DNA of 64,000 nucleotides, from contig NZ_MPZS01000002.1 in assembly GCF_002020135.1 (NCBI RefSeq), positions 803,682 to 867,681 on the forward strand, in the 5' to 3' direction. Of the stretch, positions 11,633 through 21,596 are shown piece after piece. The position numbers and the translations under genes were made by a program. The stretch is from Thioclava marina. Its GTDB lineage: Bacteria; Pseudomonadota; Alphaproteobacteria; Rhodobacterales; Rhodobacteraceae. The notes beneath the pieces were generated by a model that saw nothing but the letters and a program-made list of their open reading frames with translations, was not told the origin of the DNA and did not search any database. Numbering within the stretch: the first letter of the stretch is position 1; each line of letters opens with the position of its first letter.

Positions 11633-14600
11633 ATGAGTTCCGACCAGACCACCGAGACGACCGCCCCCGATTACCGCGGCACCGTCTTCCTGCCGAAAAC
11701 CGATTTCCCGATGCGCGCGGGCCTGCCCATGCGCGAGCCCGACTGGCTGGCGCGCTGGGAGAAGATCGGCGTCTATGATCGCCTGCGCGAGAAGGCCGCG
11801 AAGGAAAACCGCCCGAGCTTCGTGCTCCATGACGGCCCTCCCTACGCCAACGGCCACCTGCATATCGGCCACGCGCTCAACAAGATCCTGAAGGATTTCA
11901 TCACGCGCTCGCAGCAGATGATGGGCCGCGATGCCCGCTATGTGCCGGGCTGGGACTGTCACGGGCTGCCGATCGAGTGGAAGATCGAGGAGCAGTATCG
12001 CGCCAAGGGTCTCGACAAGGACGACGTGGACGTGGTGGCCTTCCGCCGCGAATGCCGCGCCTTTGCCGAAAGCTGGGTCGATATCCAGCGCGAGGAGTTC
12101 AAGCGTCTGGGCGTCTATGGCAACTGGGCCGATCCTTACCTCACGATGAACTACCATGCCGAGGCGGTGATCGCCGACGAGTTCATGAAGTTCCTTATGA
12201 ACGGCACGCTCTATCAGGGTTCCAAGCCCGTGATGTGGTCGCCGGTCGAGAAGACCGCGCTGGCCGAGGCCGAGGTCGAATATCACGACCACACCAGCCA
12301 CACGATCTGGGTGCGGTTCAAGGTGAAGTCTCTCCGTGAAGATTCCTTCCAACGTGCTATCGCCGCAGAACCTCTCAACAAAGAGGGCTGGGAAAACGTC
12401 GACATGGAGCAGTTGAACCAAGAGTGGCAAAAGCTCTCAGTCGTGATCTGGACTACTACCCCTTGGACGATCCCACAGAACCGTGCCGTGGCGTTCAACC
12501 CCGCGATCAGCTACGGCCTCTACAGGGTCGATGCCACTAACGAAAAATCAACGGCTCAAACGGACGAACTGATTGTCCTTGCAGACTCGCTCGCACAAAG
12601 CGTGATGGATGCAGCGAAGGTAGAAGCGTTCACGCGATTGCGTGATATCGACGAGCTTGAGCTAAAGGGCGTGATCCTCTCGCACCCCTATGCCGGGGTC
12701 GAGGGCGCGAATGGTGAGTGGGATTACGACGTCCCGCTCCTGCCGGGCGATCACGTCACCGACGAGGCGGGCACGGGCTTCGTGCACACCGCGCCCTCGC
12801 ACGGCGATGACGACTATCAGCTTGGTCTGAAATTCGGCCTGCCGATGACCTACAATGTCGAGCCCGATGGCAGCTACCGCAAGGACCTGCCGCTGTTCGG
12901 CGGCGAGGCGATCATCGAGGCCGACGGCAAGGACGGCCCGGCCAATGTCTCCAACATCAAGCAACTGGCCTGGGCCGGAGCGCTTCTGGCCAAGGGCAAG
13001 ATCAAGCACTCCTACCCGCATAGCTGGCGCTCGAAAGCACCGCTGATCTATCGCAACACGCCGCAATGGTTCGCCGCGATCGACCATACGCTCGACGATG
13101 GCATGGGCACCTATGGCGACACGATCCGCAAACGCGCGCTGACCTCGATCGAGGAACTGGTGACCTTTACCCCCGAGAAGGGCAAGAACCGGCTGCACTC
13201 GATGATCGAGAACCGCCCGGACTGGGTGCTCAGCCGCCAGCGCGCCTGGGGCGTGCCGCTGACCTGCTTCGTCAAGAAAGGCGCCAAGCCCACCGACGAA
13301 GACTTTCTGCTGCGCAATGCCGAGGCGAATGCCCGCATCAAGGCCGCCTTCGAGACCGAGGGCGCGGATGCCTGGTACGAGGACGGGTTCAAGGCGAAGG
13401 TTCTCGGCAACCTCGTGAATCCCGACGATTACGAGCAGGTCTTCGACGTGCTCGACGTGTGGTTCGATAGTGGCTCGACCCACGCCTTCGTGCTGCGTGA
13501 CCGCGCGGACGGGACCGAGGACGGCATCGCCGATGTCTACCTCGAGGGCACCGACCAGCACCGCGGCTGGTTCCATTCCTCGCTGCTGCAGGCCTGCGCC
13601 ACCAAAGGCCGCGCGCCCTATCGCAACGTGGTGACGCACGGGTTCACGCTCGACGAGAAGGGCATGAAGATGTCCAAGTCGCTCGGCAACACGATCGTGC
13701 CCGAGGAAGTCATCAAGCAATACGGCGCGGATATCCTACGCCTCTGGGTGGCGCAGACCGACTTCACCGAGGATCAGCGCATCGGCCCCGAGATCCTGAA
13801 AGGGGTCGCGGACAGCTACCGCCGTCTGCGCAACACGCTGCGCTTCATGCTGGGCAACCTTGATGGTTTCACCGAAGCCGAGCGCGTCGATCCGGCGGAG
13901 ATGCCGGAGCTGGAGCGTTGGGTGCTGCATCGTCTCGCGCAACTCGATGTGGAGGTTCGCAAGGGCTATGACGCGTTCGACTTCCAGGGCGTGTTCCAGC
14001 AGCTCTTCAACTTCTGCACGGTGGACCTGTCGGCCTTCTATTTCGACATCCGCAAGGACGCGCTCTATTGCGATGCCGAGGATAGCGACCGCCGCCGCGC
14101 GGCCCGTACCGTGCTCGACCTGCTGTTCCACCGCCTGACGACCTGGCTTGCGCCGATCCTCGTCTTCACGATGGAAGACGTGTGGCTGTCGCGCTTCCCC
14201 GGTGACGACGTGTCGGTGCACCTGCAGGATATCCCCGAGACGCCCGCCACTTGGGCCGACGAGAGCCTCGCCGCGAAATGGGATGGCATCCGCCGGGCCC
14301 GCCGTGTGGTGACGGCGGCGCTGGAAGTGCAGCGCACGGCGAAGGTGATCGGCGCCTCTCTCGAGGCTGCGCCGGTCGTGCATGTCGAGGAAGCGGACGT
14401 TCTGGGCGCGCTGAAATCGGTGCCCTTCGAGGATCTCTGCATCACCTCGGATATCGCGCTGACCGCCGATCCGGCCCCGCAAGAGGCCTTCCGCCTGCCG
14501 GAAGTCGCGGGCATCGCGGTCGTCTTCGAGAAAGCCGAGGGCGAGAAATGCGAGCGCTGCTGGAAGATCCTGCCCGATGTCGGCAGCCACGCCCATCCGG

Positions 14601-14635
14601 GCACCTGCAAGCGCTGCGACGCCGCGCTGGACTGA
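11633..14635 (+). CDS. ileS: Isoleucyl-tRNA synthetase
   Basis: A 1000-residue class I synthetase. Seen in order: the HIGH motif in NGHLHIGHALNK, the editing (CP1) domain with WTTTPWTIPQNR and GTGFVHTAPSHGDDDYQLG, the KMSKS loop in GMKMSKSLGN, and a C-terminal zinc finger (EKCERCWK ... CKRCDAAL). I start it at 11633, where AAGGA lies about ten bases upstream, although the frame is open from 11534. Bases 12325-12665, in the editing domain, are clearly poorer in GC (164 of 300 for 12361-12660, against 42 of 60 in blocks on either side). They include about 20 residues (SLREDSFQRAIAAEPLNKEG) that look like an insertion. Confidence 0.97.
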   Translation: MSSDQTTETTAPDYRGTVFLPKTDFPMRAGLPMREPDWLARWEKIGVYDRLREKAAKENRPSFVLHDGPPYANGHLHIGHALNKILKDFITRSQQMMGRDARYVPGWDCHGLPIEWKIEEQYRAKGLDKDDVDVVAFRRECRAFAESWVDIQREEFKRLGVYGNWADPYLTMNYHAEAVIADEFMKFLMNGTLYQGSKPVMWSPVEKTALAEAEVEYHDHTSHTIWVRFKVKSLREDSFQRAIAAEPLNKEGWENVDMEQLNQEWQKLSVVIWTTTPWTIPQNRAVAFNPAISYGLYRVDATNEKSTAQTDELIVLADSLAQSVMDAAKVEAFTRLRDIDELELKGVILSHPYAGVEGANGEWDYDVPLLPGDHVTDEAGTGFVHTAPSHGDDDYQLGLKFGLPMTYNVEPDGSYRKDLPLFGGEAIIEADGKDGPANVSNIKQLAWAGALLAKGKIKHSYPHSWRSKAPLIYRNTPQWFAAIDHTLDDGMGTYGDTIRKRALTSIEELVTFTPEKGKNRLHSMIENRPDWVLSRQRAWGVPLTCFVKKGAKPTDEDFLLRNAEANARIKAAFETEGADAWYEDGFKAKVLGNLVNPDDYEQVFDVLDVWFDSGSTHAFVLRDRADGTEDGIADVYLEGTDQHRGWFHSSLLQACATKGRAPYRNVVTHGFTLDEKGMKMSKSLGNTIVPEEVIKQYGADILRLWVAQTDFTEDQRIGPEILKGVADSYRRLRNTLRFMLGNLDGFTEAERVDPAEMPELERWVLHRLAQLDVEVRKGYDAFDFQGVFQQLFNFCTVDLSAFYFDIRKDALYCDAEDSDRRRAARTVLDLLFHRLTTWLAPILVFTMEDVWLSRFPGDDVSVHLQDIPETPATWADESLAAKWDGIRRARRVVTAALEVQRTAKVIGASLEAAPVVHVEEADVLGALKSVPFEDLCITSDIALTADPAPQEAFRLPEVAGIAVVFEKAEGEKCERCWKILPDVGSHAHPGTCKRCDAALD

Positions 14636-14663
14636 CGCCAGAGGCCGTTCGAGACCAGAAGGA

Positions 14664-14690
14664 GGGCATCCCCAAGCGGGATGCCCTTTT
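14664..14690 (+). terminator. Rho-independent terminator of ileS
   Basis: A perfect 9-base stem (GGGCATCCC, 14664-14672, with GGGATGCCC, 14678-14686) with a CAAGC loop, followed by TTTT. It lies 29 bases after the ileS stop. Confidence 0.88.
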
Positions 14691-14708
14691 CATGTCAGCC
14701 AAGGGCGA

Positions 14709-15089
14709 TCAGGACGCGGGCGGCGGCGGCGGGCCAAAGCGGTTCGCGCCCTCGGAACCACGCTGCACCGCGAAATAGATCAGCACCAGCGTACCGATCA
14801 GCGGGATCAGCCCGATCAGCACCCACCAGCCCGATTTGTCGTAATCGTGCAGCCTCCGCACCATGACGGCCAGCGAGGGCAGGAAGACCGCCAGCGAGAA
14901 CAGTGCGCCAAGAAAGGAAATCTCCCGCCCATTCGCGATCGGCGCGAAGAAGATCCGATCGAGCACGCCGAAAGCGAAATTCCCGAGGAAAGTGAAGAGA
15001 ACGAACCACCAGAATTCCGGGCGCGCCGCGCGGCCCGAGAAGGTGACGTAATTCGAGAAACATTTGCGGATCGCGTCCGTGAAGCTCAT
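14709..15089 (-). CDS. DUF805 membrane protein
   Basis: A 126-residue inner-membrane protein of the DUF805 family. The N-terminal motif FSGRAARPEFWWFVLF and the later RRLHDYDKSGWWVLIGLIP are the family signatures. Three to four hydrophobic helices are visible (FTFLGNFAFGVL, FLGALFSLAVFLPSLAVMV, WWVLIGLIPLIGTLVLIYFAV). The tail is Pro-rich (GPPPPPAS). I start at 15089 (MSFTDAIRK), since the upstream extension to 15218 is not hydrophobic or family-like. The function is unknown. It stands alone between ileS and dapA. Confidence 0.9.
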   Translation of the reverse strand: MSFTDAIRKCFSNYVTFSGRAARPEFWWFVLFTFLGNFAFGVLDRIFFAPIANGREISFLGALFSLAVFLPSLAVMVRRLHDYDKSGWWVLIGLIPLIGTLVLIYFAVQRGSEGANRFGPPPPPAS

Positions 15090-15186
15090 CGGGTTGCCTC
15101 GTTTGTCAGATCTGCGGTGCGACCAGTCTAAGCCGGGAGAGGCAATCACGTCACTGCGAATATCCGCATGGCCGCATGGCGCGAAA

Positions 15187-15224
15187 TGAGAAAGGGCGCG
15201 TATCGCCTGTCGCGACACGCGCCC
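15187..15224 (-). terminator. Probable terminator of dapA
   Basis: Read on the minus strand, GGGCGCGT (15224-15217) pairs with ACGCGCCC (15201-15194) around an inner GTCGCGAC segment, then TTTCTC follows. It lies 38 bases past the dapA stop. The U-run is short. Confidence 0.6.
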
Positions 15225-15261
15225 CGGATCGGTTGGTCTCGGACCGTCTGGCCCGGCTGGC

Positions 15262-16134
15262 TCAGATCAGACCGGCATGCGCCATCGCGGCGTCGATCGC
15301 GGCCTTCGTTTCGGGCAGCAGTTCGGTCAGCGGCAGGCGCACCTCGGCCGAGCAAAGGCCCAGCTTCGACATTGCGTATTTCGCCCCGGCCACGCCCGGT
15401 TCGAGGAAGATCGCCATATGCAGCGGCATCAGCTTGTCCTGATAGGTGAGCGCCTTGGCGTAATCGCCCGCCAGCGTCGCCTCCTGGAACTCGGCGCAGA
15501 GCTTCGGCGCCACGTTCGCGGTGACCGAGATGCAGCCCACGCCGCCATGCGCGTTGAAACCGAGCGCGGTCGCGTCCTCGCCCGAGAGCTGGATGAAATC
15601 GGCACCGCAGGTCATGCGCTGCATCGAAACGCGCTCGAGCTTTCCGGTCGCGTCCTTCACTCCGATGATGCGCGGCAGTTTCGCCAGCTCGCCCATCGTC
15701 TCGGGGATCATGTCGATCACCGAACGGCCCGGAATGTTGTAGATCACGATCGGCAGTTCGCAGGCATCGTGCAGCGCGGTGTAATGCGCGATCATGCCGC
15801 GTTGGGTCGGCTTGTTGTAATAGGGCGTGACCACGAGCGCGGCATCGGCGCCGGTCTTGGCCGCGTGCTGGATCAGCTCCACACCCTCGGCGGTCGAATT
15901 CGACCCCGCACCGGCGATGACCGGGATGCGGCCCTTCGCGGCCTTCACGACCTCGGTGATCACGGTCATGTGTTCGTCATGGCTGACCGTCGGGCTCTCG
16001 CCCGTGGTGCCGACCGGCACGAGGCCGTGGCTGCCCTGATCGATATGCCACTCGACGAGTTTCTTGAGCGTGTCCAGATCCAGCGCGCCGTCCTTGAACG
16101 GCGTGATGAGTGCGGGAAGAGACCCTTTGAACAT
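15262..16134 (-). CDS. dapA: 4-hydroxy-tetrahydrodipicolinate synthase
   Basis: A 290-residue TIM-barrel aldolase that condenses pyruvate with aspartate semialdehyde, the first committed step to diaminopimelate and lysine. Seen: [14 protein letters not shown] near the N-terminus, the catalytic Tyr in [12 protein letters not shown], the Schiff-base Lys in [14 protein letters not shown], and [21 protein letters not shown]. The start at 16134 is preceded by AAGGAGCGTGTC. It is divergent from the lytic transglycosylase gene across a 155-base gap that must hold both promoters. Confidence 0.96.
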   Translation of the reverse strand: MFKGSLPALITPFKDGALDLDTLKKLVEWHIDQGSHGLVPVGTTGESPTVSHDEHMTVITEVVKAAKGRIPVIAGAGSNSTAEGVELIQHAAKTGADAALVVTPYYNKPTQRGMIAHYTALHDACELPIVIYNIPGRSVIDMIPETMGELAKLPRIIGVKDATGKLERVSMQRMTCGADFIQLSGEDATALGFNAHGGVGCISVTANVAPKLCAEFQEATLAGDYAKALTYQDKLMPLHMAIFLEPGVAGAKYAMSKLGLCSAEVRLPLTELLPETKAAIDAAMAHAGLI

Positions 16135-16289
16135 GACACGCTCCTTGGTTTGTTGGGGCCGGGCATTGAGTCGTCCCGGCGGAAATCGGCCGGGTTATAG
16201 GCTGTTGCGCGACGCTTGCCAACTTGTGAATCATCCCCATCTGTGAGAGGCCGGTCGCAAAGGGGAAAACCCCGCAAAGACGAGCAGAG

Positions 16290-18233
16290 ATGATGAAACG
16301 ACGCCACTTCCTCACGGCGCTCGCCGCCACCGGGTTCGCCCTCACGCCCGCCGCCCTGCGCGCGGCCACCGGCGCGCTGGCCGAGGCGCTCGCGGCGGCG
16401 AAATCGGGCAACTGGGATACGGCGGAAAATCTTGCACGCCGCGCGGGGCCGCTCGGCTTCGATGTCCTCGAATGGCAGCGTCTCCGGGCGGGCGAAGGCA
16501 GCTTCACCGATTACCGCGATTTCGCGACGCGGCGCAGCGACTGGCCCGGCATGCCCTACCTGCGCGAGAAGGGAGAAGCGACGCTCGCCGGCATCCCACC
16601 CGAACAGGTGATCACCTATTTCAAGCTCGGCCCACCGCAAACCGGCACCGGCGCGCTGGCCCTGATCGCGGCACATCTGGCGCTTGGTCAGAAAACGGAG
16701 GCCGCAAAGACCGCCGAGCAGGTCTGGCGCGAGTTGCCTCTGAGCGCGGATGAGCAGGCACAGTTCCTCGCCGATTACCCGGAACTGGTCGCCCCCCATC
16801 ACGGCGGTCGGATGCAAGTGATGCTCGATCGCGGCCGTCTTGCCGATGCGCGCCGCATGCTGTCTCTGGTCACGCCCGGCACCGAGGCCGTCGCGCGCGC
16901 CCGGATCGCCCTGCAGGCCCGCCAAGGCGGGGTCGACGACCTTATCGCGAAAGTGCCCGAATACATGGTCGCGCGCTCGGCGGGGCTTGCCCGCGATCGC
17001 GCATGGTGGCGCTGGCGCGAGGGGCTGGAAGATGGCGCGGCCGAGCTGATCCTGGAGCGTTCCGCGAGCGCAGCCGATCTCGAGGATCCCGCGCTCTGGG
17101 CCGATCTGCGTGCGGCCCAGGCGCGCTGGGATCTGCGCAACGGAAATGTCGAACGCGCCTACAAGCTCGCGGTCGCGCACCATCTTGAGCCCGGCGGCGC
17201 GGATTATGCCGATCTCGAATGGGTGGCGGGGTTCGCGGCTCTCAAGCTTGGTGATGCAGCGACCGCGCAGACCCATTTCCACAATCTCGAAAAGGCGGTG
17301 GATGGACCGATCTCCTCGGCCCGCGCCTATTATTGGCAGGGTCGTGCGCTCGAGCGGTTGGGCAAGACCGATGAAGCTAAGGCCGCATGGGCAAACGGGG
17401 CGATCCTGCAAGATGCTTATTACGGGCTGCTCTCGGCCGAACGTCTCGGCAAACCCCTGCCCCCAGATTTCGCGAAAGGGCCAGAGCTGCCCGACTGGAA
17501 CGAATACAAGTTCCGGCATAATTCGGTCTTTCAGGCCGCCCAACTGCTCTACGATGCCGATGAAAAGGATCTCGCCGCGCGGTTCGTATTGCATCTCGAG
17601 GAAAGCCTCGGACCGGGTAATTTCGGGGCGCTCGCCAAATATGCGCTCGAACAGAATGACGACTATCTCGCCCTGATCATCGGCAAGCGCGCGGCGCTGA
17701 AAGGCGAGATCATCGCTCAGGCGCTGTGGCCCATTCCGGGGCTGACGAGCCATGAACTGGGCGTCCCCGAGGAGTTGGTTCTCGCCGTGGCCCGGCGCGA
17801 AAGCCAGTTCGCGATCGGGGTCGGCAGCCATGTCGGCGCACAAGGCCTGATGCAGCTGATGCCCGGCACGGCAAAGATGATGGCGACGAAGACCGGCCTG
17901 CCCTACGACTATGCTCGGCTGACGACGGACGCGACCTATAACCTCAAGCTCGGTGGGGCCTATCTGGCCCAACTGCGCGATGAGTTCGGTCCCTCGGCGG
18001 TGCTGGTCGCGACGGGCTACAATGCCGGACCGGGCCGCCCGCGCCGCTGGATCGAGGAGTTGGGCGATCCGCGCATCGGTACTGTCGACGTGGTCGACTG
18101 GGTCGAGATGATCCCCTTCACCGAGACCCGCAATTACGCAATGCGGGTGGCCGAGGCGATCCCGCCCTACCGCGCACGACTGGGCAAACCGGAGGTGAAA
18201 TTCACCGATATCCTGCGCGGGTTGGCGGGCTGA
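16290..18233 (+). CDS. slt: Soluble lytic murein transglycosylase (Slt family)
   Basis: A 647-residue periplasmic enzyme that cleaves peptidoglycan glycan strands to anhydromuropeptides. The N-terminus (MKRRHFLTALAATGFALTPAALRA) looks like a twin-arginine signal. A long alpha-helical superhelical region (about 30-470) precedes the lysozyme-like domain, with the catalytic Glu in VARRESQFAIG and the motif GAQGLMQLMPGTA, then ATGYNAGPGRPRRW. Length and domain order match Slt70. It converges on the CoA-transferase gene, with stop codons one base apart and no terminator seen between them. Confidence 0.94.
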   Translation: MMKRRHFLTALAATGFALTPAALRAATGALAEALAAAKSGNWDTAENLARRAGPLGFDVLEWQRLRAGEGSFTDYRDFATRRSDWPGMPYLREKGEATLAGIPPEQVITYFKLGPPQTGTGALALIAAHLALGQKTEAAKTAEQVWRELPLSADEQAQFLADYPELVAPHHGGRMQVMLDRGRLADARRMLSLVTPGTEAVARARIALQARQGGVDDLIAKVPEYMVARSAGLARDRAWWRWREGLEDGAAELILERSASAADLEDPALWADLRAAQARWDLRNGNVERAYKLAVAHHLEPGGADYADLEWVAGFAALKLGDAATAQTHFHNLEKAVDGPISSARAYYWQGRALERLGKTDEAKAAWANGAILQDAYYGLLSAERLGKPLPPDFAKGPELPDWNEYKFRHNSVFQAAQLLYDADEKDLAARFVLHLEESLGPGNFGALAKYALEQNDDYLALIIGKRAALKGEIIAQALWPIPGLTSHELGVPEELVLAVARRESQFAIGVGSHVGAQGLMQLMPGTAKMMATKTGLPYDYARLTTDATYNLKLGGAYLAQLRDEFGPSAVLVATGYNAGPGRPRRWIEELGDPRIGTVDVVDWVEMIPFTETRNYAMRVAEAIPPYRARLGKPEVKFTDILRGLAG

Positions 18234-18234
18234 G

Positions 18235-19353
18235 CTAGCCCGCCTCTCCCAGTTTCGGCGCGGGTCTCGGATCGGCAAGCGGCGTCTCCGAAAAGCGGAT
18301 CGGCGTGCGGATGCCGGGGATGCCCTCGGCCTCGATCCGCATCCCGCGCGCCTGAACCTGCGGATCGGCGAAGACCTGATCGACGGAGTTGATCGGGCCA
18401 GCGGGGACGGTCGCTTGCTCCAGCGCGGCGAGCAGATCGGCACGCGGCCATTGCGCGAGCGCGGGCAGGAGGTCGGCGCGCAGGGCCTCGCGATTGGCCA
18501 CGCGAGCTTCATTCGTCGCGAAATCGGGGTTGGTGGCAAGGTCGAGGCCCAGCACCTCGCAAAGCCGCTGGAACTGACCGTCATTGCCGACCGCAAGGAT
18601 CAGATCGCCATCCTTGGCGCTGACCACCTCGTAGGGCGCGATATTGGGATGGGCATTGCCGAGGCGTCGCGGCGCGTTCCCGGTTGCAAGGAAGTTCATC
18701 CCCTGATTGGCGAGCACGCCCACCGCACAGTCGAGCAGCGCCATATCGACGAGCTGGCCGCGCTCGGTGCGCGCCCGCGCCGCCAGCGCCGCCTGAATCC
18801 CGATCACCGCATAGAGGCCGGTGAAGAGATCGGCGAAGGCCACGCCCACCTTCTGCGGCTGGCCGTCGGGATCGCCGGTCAGGTCCATCCAGCCCGCCAT
18901 CCCCTGGATCAGGAAGTCATAGCCCGCGCGGGGCGCATAGGGCCCGTCCTGACCGAAGCCGGTGATCGAGCAATAGACGAGGCGGGGATTGATCGCAGAG
19001 AGGCTCTCGTAATCGAGGCCGTATTTCTTGAGCCCTCCGAGCTTGAAATTCTCGATCACCACATCGGCGTCTTTCACCAGATCACGCACGATCTGCTGGC
19101 CTTCCTCGGTGCGAAAGTCGGCAATGACCGAGCGCTTGCCGCGATTGGTGGCGTGGAAATAGGCGGCCGACCGGCCCTCCGGCCCGTCGCCCTCGCGGGC
19201 GATGAAGGGTGGGCCCCAGCGGCGGGTATCGTCGCCTTCGGGGGCCTCGACCTTGATCACCTCTGCGCCGAGATCGGCGAGCACCTGACCGGCCCAGGGA
19301 CCAGCCAGAATCCGCGCCAGCTCGACGACCTTCACACCTTCGAGCGGGGCCAT
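18235..19353 (-). CDS. CaiB/BaiF CoA-transferase, probably succinyl-CoA:glutarate CoA-transferase
   Basis: A 372-residue class III CoA-transferase. The N-terminus (PLEGVKVVELARILAGPWAGQVLADLGAEVIKVE) is the family hallmark. The catalytic Asp lies in GQLVDMALLDC, about residue 167. It overlaps the end of gcdH by one base (TGATG), so both are made from one message. With glutaryl-CoA dehydrogenase beside it, the likely reaction is activation of glutarate with CoA from succinyl-CoA (the SUGCT reaction). Family membership is seen; the substrate is inferred from the neighbour. Confidence 0.88.
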   Translation of the reverse strand: MAPLEGVKVVELARILAGPWAGQVLADLGAEVIKVEAPEGDDTRRWGPPFIAREGDGPEGRSAAYFHATNRGKRSVIADFRTEEGQQIVRDLVKDADVVIENFKLGGLKKYGLDYESLSAINPRLVYCSITGFGQDGPYAPRAGYDFLIQGMAGWMDLTGDPDGQPQKVGVAFADLFTGLYAVIGIQAALAARARTERGQLVDMALLDCAVGVLANQGMNFLATGNAPRRLGNAHPNIAPYEVVSAKDGDLILAVGNDGQFQRLCEVLGLDLATNPDFATNEARVANREALRADLLPALAQWPRADLLAALEQATVPAGPINSVDQVFADPQVQARGMRIEAEGIPGIRTPIRFSETPLADPRPAPKLGEAG

Positions 19354-20573
19354 CAGAAGAAGGCCTGCAGGCCCGTTTGCGCGCGGCCCAGGATCAGCGC
19401 GTGGACGTCATGGGTACCCTCGTAGGTGTTGACCGTCTCGAGGTTGACCATGTGGCGGATCACCTGAAACTCGCCCGAGATGCCGTTGCCGCCATGCATG
19501 TCGCGGGACATCCGCGCGATATCCAGCGCCTTGCCACAATTGTTGCGCTTGATGAGCGAGATCATCTCGGGGGCGGCATCGGCTGCGTCCATCAGGCGGC
19601 CGACTTGCAGTGCCGCCTGCAGGCCCAGCGTGATCTCGGTCTGCATATCGGCGAGCTTCTTCTGGAACAGCTGCGTCTGCGCGAGCGGCTTGTCGAACTG
19701 CTTGCGGTCGAGCCCGTATTGGCGCGCTGCGTGCCAGCAGAACTCGGCCGAACCCAGCACTCCCCAGGCGATGCCGTAGCGGGCGCGGTTGAGGCAGCCG
19801 AACGGGCCCTTGAGCCCTTCGACATGCGGAAGCAGCGCGTCTTCCCCGACCTCGACGCCCTCCATCACGATCTCGCCGGTGATCGAGGCGCGCAAGGACA
19901 GCTTGTTGCCGATCTTCGGCGCGCTTAGCCCCTTCATGCCCTTCTCCAGCACGAAGCCACGGATCTTGCCGCCATGGGCTTCGGATTTTGCCCAGACCAC
20001 GAAGACATCCGCGATCGGCGAGTTGGTGATCCACATCTTCGAGCCGATGAGGCGATAGCCGGTTGCGGTCTTCTCGGCGCGGGTCTTCATGCCCGCCGGG
20101 TCCGAGCCCGCGTCCGGTTCGGTGAGACCGAAACAGCCGATCCATTCGCCGGTCGACAGCTTGGGGAGGTATTTCCGCCGCTGCTCTTCCGAGCCATAGG
20201 CGTAGATCGGATACATCACGAGGCTGGACTGCACCGACATCATCGAGCGGTAACCGCTGTCGACGCGCTCGATCTCGCGCGCGATCAGACCGTAGGACAC
20301 ATAGCCCGCACCAAGCCCGCCATATTCCTCGGGGATCGTCGCCCCCAAAAGGCCCATCTCGCCCATCTCGCGGAAGATCGCGGGGTCGGTGCTTTCCTCG
20401 GCATAGGCGTCGATCACGCGCGACTGGAGCTTGTCCTGCGCATAGGCGCGGGCCGCATCGCGCAGCATCCGCTCGTCTTCGGTGAGCTGGCTTTCCAGAC
20501 GCAGCGCATCATCCCAGATGAACTTGCCCAGATCGGGGGCGTCCTTGGCTTTGATGGTCGGGCGGTCGGTCAT
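19353..20573 (-). CDS. gcdH: Glutaryl-CoA dehydrogenase
   Basis: A 406-residue FAD-dependent acyl-CoA dehydrogenase that oxidises and decarboxylates glutaryl-CoA to crotonyl-CoA in lysine, tryptophan and glutarate breakdown. Typical GcdH motifs are [51 protein letters not shown] and ARYGIAWG. The catalytic Glu is in [20 protein letters not shown]. It is divergent from a LysR-type regulator (20706), a layout typical of gcdR-gcdH. Confidence 0.94.
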   Translation of the reverse strand: MTDRPTIKAKDAPDLGKFIWDDALRLESQLTEDERMLRDAARAYAQDKLQSRVIDAYAEESTDPAIFREMGEMGLLGATIPEEYGGLGAGYVSYGLIAREIERVDSGYRSMMSVQSSLVMYPIYAYGSEEQRRKYLPKLSTGEWIGCFGLTEPDAGSDPAGMKTRAEKTATGYRLIGSKMWITNSPIADVFVVWAKSEAHGGKIRGFVLEKGMKGLSAPKIGNKLSLRASITGEIVMEGVEVGEDALLPHVEGLKGPFGCLNRARYGIAWGVLGSAEFCWHAARQYGLDRKQFDKPLAQTQLFQKKLADMQTEITLGLQAALQVGRLMDAADAAPEMISLIKRNNCGKALDIARMSRDMHGGNGISGEFQVIRHMVNLETVNTYEGTHDVHALILGRAQTGLQAFF

Positions 20574-20705
20574 GGCGATCCTCGGGCGTTGAAACTCTTT
20601 GGCGGGACTTTAGGGATCGGGGCGCACCGCGCAAACGATTAAATTTGCGATATTGATGAGTTTTGCGCATGTTATTGACTGAGACCAGACGGATAATCCC
20701 AGACC
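20574..20705. promoter_or_regulatory. gcdH / LysR divergent promoter region
   Basis: A 132-base gap, AT-rich at its LysR end. It contains a direct repeat TTTGCG at 20644-20649 and 20662-20667, 18 bases apart (about two helical turns), the second extending to TTTGCGCA. This is a plausible binding array for the LysR regulator. The assignment is from position only. Confidence 0.4.
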
Positions 20706-21596
20706 ATGCGCAAGAACTACACCCCCACGATCAACGAGTTGCAGGCCTTCGCCGCCTGCGCGCGGCTCGGCACGACGACACGGGCTGCGGCAGAGCTGAA
20801 CCTGACGCAATCGGCGGTGTCGCGCTCGCTCGGGACGCTCGAGGAACGGCTGGGCGTGGCGCTGTTCGACCGGGTCCGCAAGCGGCTTGTGCTTTCGCCT
20901 GCGGGTCAGGTTTTCTTGGCGCAAGCCGAGGATATTCTGGGCCGGATCGACACGGCGGCGATGGGGGCGATGGCCTTCGGCGGCGCGCAAGCGGTGCTGC
21001 GGATGGCGGTGCTGCCGAGCTTTGCGCGCAGCTGGCTGATCCCGCGGCTCGCGGGCTTCGAGGCGGCGCAGCCGCAGGTAAGCCTCGATCTGAGCGCGCG
21101 CCTGCTGCCCGTCGATTTCGAGCGTGACCCGTTCGACCTCGCGATCATGCGTTCAAGGCATGAACAGGTTGGCGCGGAGATCGAAAGTCTCGTCGCCGAG
21201 GAACTGATCGTGGTGGCCGCGCCGCATTTGATGGCGGGGCGCGAGGCGCTGGATGACGAGGCCGTTCTGGACCTACCGCTGTTGCAGCAATCGACGCGGC
21301 CGACGCTCTGGCTCGACTGGTTTCGTGAAAGCGGACGGGACGCCCGGCGCATCCTGCGCGGCGCGCGGTTCGATCATTTCGACATGATCCTCGACGCGGC
21401 GAGCGCAGGGATGGGGCTCGGGCTGGTGCCCGCGATCATCGCGCAAGGGGCGCTGGTCTCGGGGCGACTGGTGCAGGCCACGCCGCGCCGGTTCGCGACC
21501 GGCGAAAGCTACGCGCTGATCCTGCCCGAGCGCGCGCGGGAGGCGCCGCATGTGAGCGCCTTCCGCGATTGGCTGCGCGCCGAGATCGGCGCCTAG
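20706..21596 (+). CDS. LysR family transcriptional regulator, GcdR-like
   Basis: A 296-residue LysR-type regulator. The N-terminal winged helix-turn-helix is TPTINELQAFAACARLGTTTRAAAELNLTQSAVSRSLGTLEERLGV. The effector domain follows, with the GLGLVPAIIAQGALVSGRL stretch. It is transcribed away from gcdH and the CoA-transferase gene, so it most likely controls them in response to glutarate or a CoA ester. Its stop codon overlaps that of the alcohol dehydrogenase gene on the other strand: both use the CTAG at 21593-21596. Confidence 0.88.
   Translation: MRKNYTPTINELQAFAACARLGTTTRAAAELNLTQSAVSRSLGTLEERLGVALFDRVRKRLVLSPAGQVFLAQAEDILGRIDTAAMGAMAFGGAQAVLRMAVLPSFARSWLIPRLAGFEAAQPQVSLDLSARLLPVDFERDPFDLAIMRSRHEQVGAEIESLVAEELIVVAAPHLMAGREALDDEAVLDLPLLQQSTRPTLWLDWFRESGRDARRILRGARFDHFDMILDAASAGMGLGLVPAIIAQGALVSGRLVQATPRRFATGESYALILPERAREAPHVSAFRDWLRAEIGA

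Noticed and set aside
12325..12665. ileS patch as a mupirocin-resistance allele
   Set aside because: Mupirocin resistance concerns the synthetic site around the HIGH and KMSKS motifs. The patch is in the editing domain.
15966..18596. Long minus-strand open frame across slt (about 876 codons)
   Set aside because: It covers slt and parts of dapA and the CoA-transferase gene in the wrong frame, and no recognisable protein motif is present.
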